From Diploptera punctata (taxonomy: Eukaryota > Arthropoda > Insecta > Blattodea > Blaberidae), in contig JASPKZ010003844.1 of assembly GCA_030220185.1 (NCBI GenBank), positions 248,001 to 312,000 of the forward strand: 64,000 bases of DNA, written 5' to 3'. Made by a program: the position numbers and the translations under genes. This document shows, one piece after another, positions 10,395-20,399 of the stretch. Position 1 is the first letter of the stretch, and each line of letters starts with the position of its first letter. The notes beneath the pieces were generated by a model, which was not told where the DNA came from, made no database searches, and saw only the letters and a list, made by a program, of their open reading frames with translations.

Positions 10395-11325
10395 TACTTA
10401 TGAGTTCAGAAATGTGTATTTCTGTGATTTTTTTAGTATGTTCATATTCATAACGTAACGAAATAAGCTGTAACCTGCAGTATTGAAGGGGGATTCACAT
10501 TTCAAATGATTTTGCAAAGTAGATAAATCTGAAATCCCAATAATTACTAGACCTCGGATTTACGCTCTAAAAATATCGATTCAAGTATGATACTCCTAAA
10601 TGTAATCAGTTCCGATATATTCCAATTCTACTCTTTCCTCCTTAAAAACTGTAAAATACGTTCTAATAATATTATTTTAGAGTTTTAATACACTACTTTG
10701 CAGTTAAAAGGCATATCATTTTGGGCACGGCCTTTGTATATCACAACGCTTCTCTGAAAGAAATTTCAAGGTAGATTTCAGCATGCAATGTTTGACAGTT
10801 CCCTTCTTAGTAGCAATAAGTTATGTCACCTCTATGCTGGCTGAATGGCAGCTCACATCTGTAACATGTGGATGAAACCTTCTGCTTCTAAACCTTCGCG
10901 CCAAAGAGTTTGTTTAGGAATAGTGGATAACATACCCTGCAAATAAGATGAACTAAATACACAAGAGCGAGATTAAGTCCATTATACGAACCAACATTTT
11001 AATCTGGTATCGGAGAGTTTCATCAAATTCTGTAATTTGAATAGTATAAGGAGAGGATTAAGGCATATTAGAGTCCTGAGATTTAATTGACTGGGGCATA
11101 TAGAGAAAACATCACACTTCTTCAATATTTCGCATGTATCTCAGGGGAATATAAATGTCTATAAAATATTTAAATTGTGAAACAACGATACATCAACATC
11201 ATTATTGTTATTATTACAATCACCATCAAGAAATAAACTTATCTTCTCATCTAATAGACGAACAAAATAATATTATTAGTAATCAATTGAGTTGGTGTTT
11301 ACTTGATGAAAATCCATATTTATTA
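10395..11325. other. No recognised feature
   Basis: AT-rich sequence without an open frame of note, tRNA-like boxes or a repeat shared elsewhere in the window. Confidence 0.6.
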
Positions 11326-11430
11326 ATTAAATAAAAATAAAACGTAGTTTTATTTGATTTTCATATTTATTATATAATTCAGTGACAGCTGTTTCGGTAC
11401 ACTGTACCTTCTTCAGACATGTTAACAACA
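11326..11430 (-). mobile_element. Penelope-like 3' end, truncated
   Basis: This is the reverse complement of 14,271-14,375. It holds the hammerhead-like core (complement of 11,384-11,416: CTGAAGA, GGTAC / GTACC stem, GAAACAGCTGTC) and the AT-rich end (AAATAAAACTACG). Homology stops at 11,430, just upstream of the core, so the outer part of stem I is missing. With the copy at 14.1-14.4 kb it forms an inverted pair around the gag-only element. Confidence 0.65.
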
Positions 11431-11450
11431 TGTGACAATGTCTATATAGG

Positions 11451-13940
11451 ACTGACTGACTGACTGTTTTGTGGCAATGACTAGCATTGCCCAGTGTGCC
11501 GCTTTTTGGGAACCAGTTGAGGTCCCTTGGCGGCCAAACACCATTGTGTTTATTCAGTATGGGGTTTTGTTCCTTAGCCTTGCTGTCTCGCTGCTTATGT
11601 TTTCATTTCCGTAGCAGGTATGGATGATATGAAACATGAGTTCACTAGATTTGTCAGGAACACAAACCTTTCCATAGGTGTCGACAGACCATTCAGCAGA
11701 GGCTGAATGTTATGGAAAAGTTGTTGTCCCTGATCCGTCATTGGTATAGCAGCCACAGACCCTGGCTGACATGGGACAGTGCCTGTAGTAGGTTTAACTG
11801 TGATGCCAGAATTTACCATAGAACTATATGAGACTGTAGGATTAACAGATTTTGATGTGAAAGTTCGAGGTTGGGACGCCGGAGTTGTTGGACTTTGGTT
11901 TGGTTTTCTTTTTCATAAATTTCTTTTGCTTTCTTATAGGCTTCACAACCCCGGTAGGAAGCGGGATGTCCCTCTTCCCCACAGTTCGCGCACTTCAGCA
12001 GGCTCTTGTCCGTGAGTGCCTCGGTTCTCACCGGACACTCACGATGACTATGAGTACCAGCGCAAATTACGCAAGATGGGGTTAAGGAACACCCCATGAA
12101 AGTATGGTTAAACTTCTGGCATCTGAAGCACTGCTTCATGCCAGCTCTAGGTCTGTATGGTTCCACAGCCACCACTGTCAAACAGAGGCGGTTTAAGTTA
12201 TATATTTCCCTACCAGCATCATTGTTCTGAAGTTCCAGGATGTATAATGGTAAGGGAGTATAAACTTCTCCTTCTTTTTTGGTGATTTGCTTTACCGATA
12301 TTATTGGATATTCTAGTTCTTTAAGTTCTTCCTTGACTTCATCAGCAGTGATGCTGGCAGGAAGCCTCTTTAGAACAGCCCTCAGAGGCAGATCTTTTTT
12401 GAGTTGAAATGTATAAAATTCTTTCTTTGCATTTTTGAAGTACTCTTTGAGTAGATGAAAGTCTGCCTCCGAGGTAGCGTAGTATCTCAAACCGTCCTGG
12501 GTTTTTAACTACTTTCACGTCTTTTTCGAATTTTTCTTTTAATTCCCGATTCATCCTGAAAAGGTCACCATGTCCAATCACCGTTATGGGTGGTGGGCGT
12601 GGTTCCCTTTTCGGCTGCGGCATTACTTGAGGTTCCCTGGACGGTTGGCTACTACGCCTGGTAGCTGCTGTAGTTTGCTTGTCCCGTGACGATCCAAGTT
12701 GAGGAGCCTGAGGGTCGACAGTGTCCATTGGTTCCGGTAATTCGGATAAAATTGAAAATTTATTTTGCACTGGCACAGTCGACTCCTCATTTTGTCGTGA
12801 TGTGACCTTAGTTGCCTTATTTGTGGTTGGTTTCACTTTATTTGAAACTGTATTCATGTTAACTTTTGAATTATTTTGGGATGGTTTCTCTTTACTTGAA
12901 ACTGTATTCATGTTAACTTTTGAATTATTTTGGGATGGTTTCTCTTTACTTGAAACTGTATTCATGTTGTCATTTGAACTATTTTGGGATGGTTTCTCTT
13001 TCTCATGTGTTTTAATCTTTTTAGTTTCAGGTACATATTCTGTATTCTTTTTCGCACCTTTGAAAAAACAGGATACAGGAAGATCCATAATTATTGTTTT
13101 CAATTCATGAAGCATTTTTTCAAAATAATCTTGGTTAGATTTCATATTGAGCTTAATCTCACTTAATCTTTTTAGGCAATCATGTGTAACATCACGAGCA
13201 AAATCGGACTGACCGAAATCTGGGTACGCGCTTATGAAATTGATAACTATAACAATAGAACCACGCACCTCTCTAGCTACTTCTAGGAATTTTGATTCAG
13301 ATGGAAATTTTGATTATCTACATATCTCTCAAATTTTTTGAGCGCAGTTTCCCAAAGTTCGTAGGCCGAGGGCTCCTCATACTCAAGTTCCATAGCCTGT
13401 TCGGCACTCACGAATTTTAGTGAAGCAGTCATGGTAAGACTGTTCAGCACTAATTACTTATTACTACACTAGCACTTGGCTTGATTGAACTGAACTAAAT
13501 ACACAATAACCAGCAGACAAGGCTTAACAAAGCACTCGCAGTTAATAGAGTTGCTTTGCAGGAACCAAACACCACTGTATAAACACAACACTGAAAAAAT
13601 TTCACTGAAAAAACACTGAATACTCTTAAGTGAGTGTGGCCGCCAGGCCCCACCCGGAAAAAAGCGACATGCTGCACAACACTATTCACCAATTCACTAT
13701 TTTCAGCCAGCAATCCGAAGAAAATAATAATTTCATCTGCAACTTGGAGTAGAGAGAGGCAAAAGCCCGAGCAGTAGCGCTCAAGTCGCCAAGGTTGGCC
13801 ACAGGTTGTCCACCAGTTAGCGTTGGCTCGTCGGTGATCCTTACTACCAGTAACAAGAGCTGTCGTTACCGCCAACAAGAAAGTTTGCGTACTCGATGAA
13901 TCTAGGATGCCTTGACTTGTCTTCACTGTTCCACTGTATA
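11451..13940 (-). mobile_element. Gag-only Jockey-like non-LTR element
   Basis: Read right to left this has a roughly 500-bp 5' leader (from about 13,940), an ORF1 (gag), then only about 130 bp before a (CAGT)n tail at 11,451-11,466. No ORF2 (endonuclease/RT) is present. A second, 5'-truncated copy (40,584-40,971) ends in the same place with (CAGT)3, so this 3' end looks genuine and not a chance deletion. It would be a non-autonomous element mobilised by another LINE. The sequence beyond the tail is CCTATATAG in both copies. Confidence 0.65.
11595..13432 (-). pseudogene. Jockey-type ORF1 (gag-like nucleocapsid protein), decayed
   Basis: Translation starts at ATG 13,432-13,430 (MTASLKFVSAEQAMELEYEE). 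At least three frameshifts (about 13,310, 12,485 and 11,820) break the frame. The central part is polar and carries three tandem 18-residue repeats (KEKPSQNNSKVNMNTVSS type). A pre-knuckle region (AVLKRLPASITADEVKEEL) follows, then three zinc knuckles: CFRCQKFNHTFMGC, CVICAGTHSHREC and CANCGEEGHPASYRGC. This architecture is that of Jockey-superfamily ORF1, an RNA-binding protein that packages element RNA. The C-terminal tail (GITVKPTTGTVPCQPGS) is also present in the 40.6-kb copy. Confidence 0.8.
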
Positions 13941-13944
13941 TATA

Positions 13945-14088
13945 TATATTGTATATATAGTGCACGAATGTAACCAGATAGTGCTTGCGGGAGATAATAT
14001 AAAAACTTTGTAGCAATTGATTATACCACAAAAAAAACAGTTTGCACTTTCTTAAACGTATTATTTCCCAGGAATTCACGTTCCAGAA
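13945..14088 (-). mobile_element. HINE fragment between Jockey-like and Penelope-like copies
   Basis: This is near-identical to 9,556-9,698 of HINE copy A (GTGCACGAATGTAACCAG, GGGAGATAATATAAAAAC, GGAATTCACGTTCCAGAA) and inverted relative to copy B. It is cut on one side by the gag-only element within a TATATA run, and on the other by a Penelope-like 3' end. Confidence 0.7.
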
Positions 14089-14092
14089 TATT

Positions 14093-14209
14093 TGTGATAA
14101 GGGTAAGAAGTTAGATCTTTTGGAGGCTGTAGAAATTAATAAGTTTAAAAGTAGTAAAAAACTGTTAAATTCTCAACTTGATTTGAATGAATCCCCTTTG
14201 TTAAATTAA
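14093..14209 (+). pseudogene. Penelope-like ORF, C-terminal remnant
   Basis: Thirty-eight codons and a stop encode CDKGKKLDLLEAVEINKF followed by SSKKLLNSQLDLNESPLLN. The pattern G(K/R)K(L/M)DLLE.xEI ... LN.Q.DL..SPL is the usual extreme C-terminus of Penelope-like proteins, after the GIY-YIG endonuclease domain. The RT and the endonuclease active site are absent. Confidence 0.7.
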
Positions 14210-14263
14210 AAAATTTAAATAAATATTGTTGTATTGTTGCTTAGATCAGTTAGAACACAATTC

Positions 14264-14323
14264 ATAATTTGTTAACATGTCTGAAGAAGGTACAGTGTAC
14301 CGAAACAGCTGTCACTGAATTAT
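14264..14323 (+). ncRNA. Hammerhead-like motif in Penelope-like 3' end
   Basis: Core CTGAAGA is at 14,281-14,287. One extra A (14,288) precedes stem II, GGTAC 14,289-14,293 with GTACC 14,297-14,301. GAAA follows at 14,302-14,305. Stem III is the self-complementary ACAGCTGT 14,305-14,312, and C14,313 is the predicted cleavage base. Stem I is weak: GT / AC inner pairs, then ATAATT 14,264-14,269 with AATTAT 14,318-14,323. The layout, including the inserted base after the first core box, matches the motif at 71-136. Activity is doubtful because of the weak stem I. Confidence 0.4.
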
Positions 14324-14711
14324 ATAATAAATATGAAAATCAAATAAAACTACGTTTTATTTTTATTTAATGAATAATATTTTTAGGTTCAGTTGTGACA
14401 AGATCGTAATGGTGTCAAGAAGAAGATTTGTGCTACCGTGCTTTCTTAGCGTCAACTCTTTTTAGTCTCATTAAACTGCTCGGCCTAATGTTTCTACCGT
14501 GACTAGAAGCATATAATTCAAAAGTGCGTTTGGAATTTAGAAACTTAAAATTCATCTACCTGGGCTGTGTTGGAACCAATGACTTTCAACTTCATCGGCC
14601 AGGGCGCTACTCAGGAGTTGCCTAGATATGTTTACTTATTTATTCGAATATCAAAATGAATAAAGCCCACAGTATGCAGCACATTTGACGACACCAGACG
14701 TCATCATGTAG

Positions 14712-15100
14712 TAGTCATCATCATCATTCGTCATGGCCTTTGTAGACCTGTTTCGGCCCCATATAGCAGTCTTTTAAGAGGTCTTCCTGGTAGATGTTGT
14801 TCTTAATCATTTTTGGGATTCTTGAAATATCCATTATTTTTTACATGGTCTAGCCAGTTTTATTCATTTCTCTTAAGTTTTCTTCTACTGATTCTACCTC
14901 TAATTGTTCTAAAATGTCTTCATTCTTTTTTTTTCGATGTAAAAGAGTGTATCCTACTGTCCTTCTGAGACATTTAATTTCCGTTCCTTTGATTCTGCTC
15001 CTGTCTGTTTTTCTTAATGTCCAAATCTCACTTCCGTATAAAAGGGAGAGCAATGCCAAAGTATTATATATTTTTATTCTTGTAGATTTTTGTGCTAATT
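14712..15100 (-). pseudogene. LINE-C C-terminal fragment
   Basis: The minus strand encodes YNTLALLSLLYGSEIWTLRK, CLRRTVGYTLLH and NEDILEQLEVESVEENL, then loses frame. The UTR signature GGGGCCGAAACAGGTC and ATG-repeat tail lie at 14,712-14,765. Confidence 0.75.
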
Positions 15101-15663
15101 AGCTATTAATATATTATTCATTAATCCTAAGATTGGTGTAAATTTGGTGATTTTTATTTCTTCATATATTTTTTTTTTCATTTTGATAAGGTATTTCACA
15201 ACCCAAATAGTTAGAAATGTTGTACTTGTGGTACTTTACAGTTAGTAGTAATACCATAAAACCACAAGATCCAGACCACAGATACAAATGCGAACGTAGC
15301 GTTTGAGACTCGAATTCTAAAGATTCCGAGTTCAAATACAGGTGCCGAGAGTTATTACTGTGTTTTTTATGGGTTTCTTCAGTTCATGATATGTTCTAAG
15401 TTACAATTTTGTGACTCGACATTTTACCATTTACCATTATTTCATAATTGATTAAATTTAATAGAATTTGTACAAAACACATGAATACTAACAGCTGCAC
15501 ACGATTCATCGATATTTATAAGTTTAATAATAATAAAAAAAGAGGAATACAACAGACGAGTCTAATATTATAACATAATTATGTCAAGAGGCACATTTGC
15601 TTTATCAGAACTTATCCCAGGTGAATAAAAAACTAATGTACTTTAAATATTTTGTATATATTT
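15101..15663. other. AT-rich DNA; possible tRNA-derived debris
   Basis: No gene was seen. A weak B-box-like GAGTTCAAATACAGG near 15,330 may be an old SINE head, but no cloverleaf forms. Confidence 0.4.
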
Positions 15664-15671
15664 ATCTTACC

Positions 15672-15699
15672 TGCTCTCGGGCAGAATTACTATGGATGG
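15672..15699 (+). mobile_element. SINE-1, 28-bp 3' stub
   Basis: Only the terminal 28 bp of SINE-1 (TGCTCTCGGGCAGAATTAC, then TATGGATGG) are present. They are flanked by ATCTTACC at 15,664-15,671 and 15,700-15,707. This is an extremely 5'-truncated insertion. Confidence 0.75.
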
Positions 15700-16088
15700 A
15701 TCTTACCCGGTATACAACGGAAAATCCCACACAGACAAACACCTTGAAACAAAACGTAAATAAAAAAAACTAGTCACGCAGGAAATGAGTAAAATAAGTT
15801 AATTCCTCAGCATGTTGAATGTATCGTCAGTAGTGGATGACTCTGAACTGGCAGTTCACTAAAAGTGAGCAACTTTTTGACACTTCACAGGAGTGAAGCG
15901 TTCTTTTTAAACGACTCACTCTCGAATTACCCATGGTCTCATTTTGCTAGTTGTACCGATTCGCTTGTCGGTGAACTAATGAGTTCTCAGAATTTTCGGT
16001 ATAGAACTTTATAATCAGGGTTAATTAAGATTTATCGTAGGGCCTATTTCAAATTGTAAAAGATTTTGATATAATATTTATTATCATA

Positions 16089-16430
16089 GTCCACCGCTGT
16101 AGTCTCGAGGAAGCGTGCTGCCTTGTCACGCAGCGGACCCGGGTTCGATCCCCGGTCGGGGCAGTTTTTCTGGGTGAGGTTTTTATCGGGGTTTTTCCTC
16201 ACCTGTAAGACAAATGTCAGGAAAACTTTAAGGCCCAAACGGTCCCAGAAATCATATGGCCATGATCATCCTTATCATTATCATCATCATCATCATCATC
16301 CTTCACCGGTGTGGAAAGCAACGGGAAGCTACCACACCTACACAATTCCCTAGTAAAGCTGCAAGCATAGCATGAAAATGCTATGATTGCAGTGAAGGAC
16401 CTGCCTTCGGGCAGAATTACTATGGATGGA
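16089..16430 (+). mobile_element. SINE-1, full length
   Basis: Complete head, body, (CAT)n stretch and 3' end, flanked by the duplication TTTATTATCATA (ending at 16,088 and starting at 16,431). The internal frame-like sequences are not genes. Confidence 0.9.
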
Positions 16431-16442
16431 TTTATTATCATA

Positions 16443-16802
16443 AATAAAAGAGTTTACTAATACAATTATTATTTTAATCCAATATTGGAGTCGATGAAAT
16501 TATTTTAAATTCAAATATTCTTTATCGAACTATTTTAAACTTAAAATTTTTTAGAAGAGTTGAATTTTTGTAAGTCCGAAACTATTTTAAATTTTTTATA
16601 CCATCACGGAAGTTCCTGATTGAAATGTGTAGTGTCGGAGATCACAGAGCAGAGAAAATAATGATAATTTCTTGTACGTTTTCCCATTAAGAAAACGATA
16701 ACCACGCTTATGGTTCTGAAGTTATCATCCACTCAATTTCACAAATTATTAATATATGTCACAGTAAATATTATTCGTTAATACATGTGTATTTTACCCT
16801 AG
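16443..16802. other. No recognised feature
   Basis: AT-rich; nothing supportable. Confidence 0.6.
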
Positions 16803-16985
16803 AGGAACCCATGTCCGCATTTCTGTCGGTTGTATTTTTACGGTGAAAGATCGTCACTCTTTCGACCAAGGTATATACCTTTTTCGTCTGGCTTATCACC
16901 TTCGACCAGTCCGGCATGGGTAACCCTATCGACAGCAATGCTACCGCCGGCATAGCTATCGGGATCATTTAAGCACGCAAGCCAC
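16803..16985 (-). repeat. Interspersed repeat J
   Basis: The block is GC-richer than its surroundings. Its minus strand holds an open stretch (VVEWLACLNDPDSYAGGS, then THAGLVEGDKPDEKG). A small remnant (AAGCACGCAAGCCACTCCAC) recurs at 32,203-32,222, so I treat it as a repeat of unknown class, not a host exon. Confidence 0.4.
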
Positions 16986-17009
16986 TCCACCACCACAAGG
17001 CAAAGATAC

Positions 17010-17680
17010 CAATGGACAGTTAATGACAAATGAGAGAAATTTTGAGGAAGTGGCTGAATCAAATACCTAGGAACAATAATCACAAATAGGAATGAGATGC
17101 ACAAAGAAATTAAACCTAGGCTCAATTCCGGAAATGCGTGCTATTATGCATTACATTCTTGACGTCCCTACTTCTCTCAAAAAACGTTAAACTGAAAATA
17201 TATAAAACTATTATTCTACCAGTTATATTATATGGATGCGAAACATGGACTCTTACTTTAAGTTAGGAAAGGAGATTACGAGTATTTGAGAATAAAATTC
17301 TTAGGAAAACTTTTGGACCAAAGAGAGATGAACAGACAGGTGAATGGGGAAGACTTCATAACAGTAAGCTACATGGTCTTTATAGGAAGCTAGATATAAT
17401 AAGAACACTCAAGTCTCGTAGACTGTGATGGGCAGGACATGTGGCACGAATGGGGAATAAAAGCGTACATGAAGTTTTTGTAGAAGAACCAGAGGGAAAA
17501 CGCCCAGTTGGTAGACCAGGAATGAGGTGGGAGAATAACATTAACTATGATTTGAGGGAAGTAGATTATACAGGGAACGATTGGAAAACATTATCTCAGG
17601 ATAGGGATGTATGGAGAGCTTATGTCCGCCTGGCCATGAATCTACGGGTTCGATAGTGCCAATGAGTTAGTTAAGAGAGT
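17010..17680 (+). pseudogene. LINE-A C-terminal third
   Basis: The plus strand runs from the segment ANDKWEKF-like / EVAESNT after the RT palm, through YGCETWTLTLS, FENKILRKTFGPKRDEQTG, LRWAGHVARM (with one stop) and GKRPVGRPGMRW, to the end LREVDYTGNDWKTLSQDRD and VRLAMNLRVR. The last frame (17,441-17,656) is open. A frame change in the middle and several stops make it inactive. The 3' end reads CGATAGTGCCAATGAGTTAG. Confidence 0.8.
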
Positions 17681-17897
17681 TAAGTACATCTATAAATATT
17701 TCAGTATTTCTACACGTATGTAACTTTCACGTGTATATATTAACCTTGTGTCTTGGAATTGTAAGAGATGCAGGCGTTAAATAATGTTTTTAGGGGACTT
17801 AGTTACAATTGGTTTTTTGATATTCTTGACAGATAAGTAAGTACTTAGTTTCTTTCAAACTATCACGTCAGTGACAGATACGCTTTCATCTTTATCG

Positions 17898-18626
17898 TAA
17901 GTAATGCCACGAGTGATTTCCAAACTCACTTCGTGAGTCGTGAATTTATCTAGGGAATTTGGAAATCAAGAGTGGCATTTGTTAGGACAATTTAACGAAT
18001 AAAATTAAGCTGTTTACTCACAAATCATTATTTAACTATAGTTATTTTAAAATATTTATTCATTTAATGTAAACGGCGATGTTTGAAAACAAATGAGAAA
18101 CGATTGGTACGCTTCATCTGCTTCTTTTGTTTATCACTGCAACCAGATCATACTATTTATTGCCAAAGGAACGCAATATTGTAAGAATGCTCTCTAGTGG
18201 AGAAAAAATTAAACACATCAAACTGTATATTAATTCATTTCTGATGTCGTATGATGTAAATATGGCAATTATATTTTTCTGGATTATTACTTGGGTGAAA
18301 ATACATTTAAGAAAGTGCAAACAGTGGTTTATTTTTTTGGTGGTATAATCAATTGCTACAAATGTTTTTATATTATCTCCCGCAAGCGCTACGTGTTGAC
18401 ATCCATGCACTATATATACAATCTGGTAGCCGTATTTCTTACAGAGTCAGTCACTGCAAAATAATGGTCAGATCTGTTCAGAATATTAAAAAGGAGGAGC
18501 TTTCTTTAATATGATAAATTTAATATTGATAAATATTTGGTGAAACACGAGTGTGATTGGTTGTAAAACAGAAATCATTGAAACGTGATTGGTCATTAAC
18601 TCCTATTTGGGGCATGAGTTAAATAG
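17898..18626 (+). mobile_element. HINE (Helentron-like) copy B
   Basis: Written in the orientation of copy D. It opens with TAAGTAATGCCAC and a terminal hairpin with 23-bp arms (17,901-17,924 and 17,958-17,980), then the inner subterminal repeat (GACAATTTAAC, one base off). The 600-bp AT-rich body ends with CCAAT-type motifs and the outer subterminal repeat GTTAAATAGTC (18,618-18,628). No coding. Flanks read TCG (left) and TCA (right). Confidence 0.65.
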
Positions 18627-18975
18627 TCATATAATATTTTACTGGGAGTGAACATTGCTTATTACGTGTGTAATCGGGCGAACTGTTTTAACATTGTAAC
18701 AATTATGTTGCGTTATTTTTACATTTTAGATACATAGGGTATTTTCTAGACTGTTATGAATAACTATTGTCTGTTTTACTATACATGTAGTTTTGTCACA
18801 TTATTAATAAGAATCATATATTGTTAATATTAATTTAATAATTTAATTATATTATTGATGTTATTTTCTAAATCCTTGTCATTTTGTGGTTATAATGACA
18901 TGTTATTAGATATAATTTATCTTATATCTAATTAAATTTTATAGTATAGTTAATTTTATGAGATTAATATTTAAT

Positions 18976-19309
18976 AGTCCACAGCTGTGGTCTCGACGTA
19001 GCGTGCTGCCTTGCCACGCAGCGGGCCCGGGTTCGATTCCCGGCCGGGACAGACTCCTGGGTGAGGTTTTTTTCGGGTGTTTTCCTCACCTGTGAGACAA
19101 ATGTCAAGAAGCTCAGGGCCCAACGGTCCCCGAAAATCATCCGGCCATCATCATCATCCTTATCATAATCATCCTTATCGGTGTGGAAAGCAACGTGAAA
19201 CTACCACACCTAGGCTATAATTCCCTAGTAATGCTGCAAAGCATAGCATGAAAATGCTATGAATGCAGTGAAAGACCTGCCCTCGGACAGAATTACTATG
19301 GATGGGTGG
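18976..19309 (+). mobile_element. SINE-1, diverged
   Basis: All SINE-1 blocks are present with substitutions (B-box GGGTTCGATTCCCGG, body GACTCCTGGGTGAGG). It belongs to the same subtype as the 37.9-kb copy (CTCCTGG(G/A)TGAGG in place of TTTCTGGGTGAGG). Confidence 0.85.
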
Positions 19310-19474
19310 AATATATAATATATAAAGTCATCTCATAAAATTATACACCGTGTCCTCCATAAAGTATTTCCAAGATTAGAAGTTCCTATAAGATGAAAAC
19401 TATAAAAGTTAGAACTGTGTAGTTTGTGGCAGATGCAAGACAAACTCTCAAAGTTTTTTTTTAGGTATAACTAC

Positions 19475-19630
19475 TTCTTCTTCTTCTTCACGGTCTAGGT
19501 TTATTTACTAGCCTGTTCCGGCTCCAAATTGCTGCTCTTTCCATATTTTCCTTGGTCTTCCCAAACTTCATCTTCCTCGTGGTGAATAGTTGCTTTTGGT
19601 ATTCTATTCTCAGTCATCTTTCCAGTTTGT
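19475..19630 (-). mobile_element. LINE-C 3' stub with (GAA)n tail
   Basis: The complement contains GGAAGACCAAGGAAAATATGG, the UTR signature GGAGCCGGAACAGGC and a (GAA)n tail at 19,475-19,489. The duplication AGGTATAACTAC at 19,463-19,474 and 19,631-19,642 defines the insertion exactly. Confidence 0.85.
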
Positions 19631-19986
19631 AGGTATAACTACAATAACGTCAAATCAGTATAAAGCTGCAATGGTGTTTTATGTTCGGGTACGGTGAGTA
19701 GCTTTTTGGTACCATATCTAAGCCGTATTAGATGTTTTAGCGGGCAAACAAGAGGTGCACATGTGGGAAGTAATGAGTACACTGACATTGCTTTACAAAC
19801 TTTGAGAAGTTTGTGTCTTTCATGTCTGCCATAAACCACACAACGCTTTATATTTTTTAATCTTATGAGGAAGTTGTAATGTTGGAAAGGACTTGTATGA
19901 CAGACGTGGTGATTTGTGTTGTGGTGTGGTGTTTGTGTTGGGTGTGTGTGTGTGTGTGTATGTTAGATATCGTCTTGCTGTCCTGC

Positions 19987-20240
19987 GAACAGTCCGGGTC
20001 GCCGGGGTGTGGGCGTAGGTCGGTAGAGTCCCTACCTTCAACTCGGGCGACCCGGGTTCGATTCCTGGCGGGTAGGGGATTTTAAATCTTCACCTTGTTT
20101 CTGGGGGGTGGTGTGTGCTGTTCCTTGTGTCCTATGTGAGGAATAAAAGAAAGTAAACAAAACCGAGGTCACAAACACCTAAAAACCCAAGGGTCACATC
20201 CGAGCAAGGACAACTAGTGTAAACGAAAAAACAAAAAAAA
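19987..20240 (+). mobile_element. SINE-5 candidate (tRNA-derived)
   Basis: A tRNA-like head (GTAGGTCGGTAGAGTCCCTAC as A-box region; B-box GGGTTCGATTCCTGG at 20,053) is followed by a non-coding body (TTTCTGGGGGGTGGTGTG, AGGTCACAAACACC) and an A-rich end near 20,225-20,245. It is the only copy in the window, so family status is inferred from structure. Confidence 0.5.
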
Positions 20241-20399
20241 AAAACAAATAGTACATAATCTTAAATTATTAGTTTATTACCTATTTGCATTATTGTTGTA
20301 TAATTTGACACTAATTTCCATTACTTTATTAAAATATTGGATAAATTAAACTAATGTATCTTACAGGATACACTGCCAATTTAATGTTTAATTAAATTA

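Larger units (their letters stand above)
14089..14376 (+). mobile_element. Penelope-like element, 3' end
   Basis: It holds the last codons of a Penelope-type ORF, a short AT-rich 3' UTR, a hammerhead-like motif and the AT-rich terminus. It is heavily 5'-truncated, as is usual for Penelope-like elements. The neighbouring inverted copy at 11,326-11,430 shares the last 105 bp. Confidence 0.75.

Noticed and set aside
12721..13110. 129-codon plus-strand frame rich in Phe and Leu
   Set aside because: Antisense shadow of the repeated region of the Jockey-type ORF1.
11326..14376. Single 3-kb DNA transposon with 105-bp terminal inverted repeats
   Set aside because: The inverted ends are Penelope-like 3' ends, and one carries adjoining Penelope-like coding sequence; the interior is a separate gag-only LINE and a HINE scrap.
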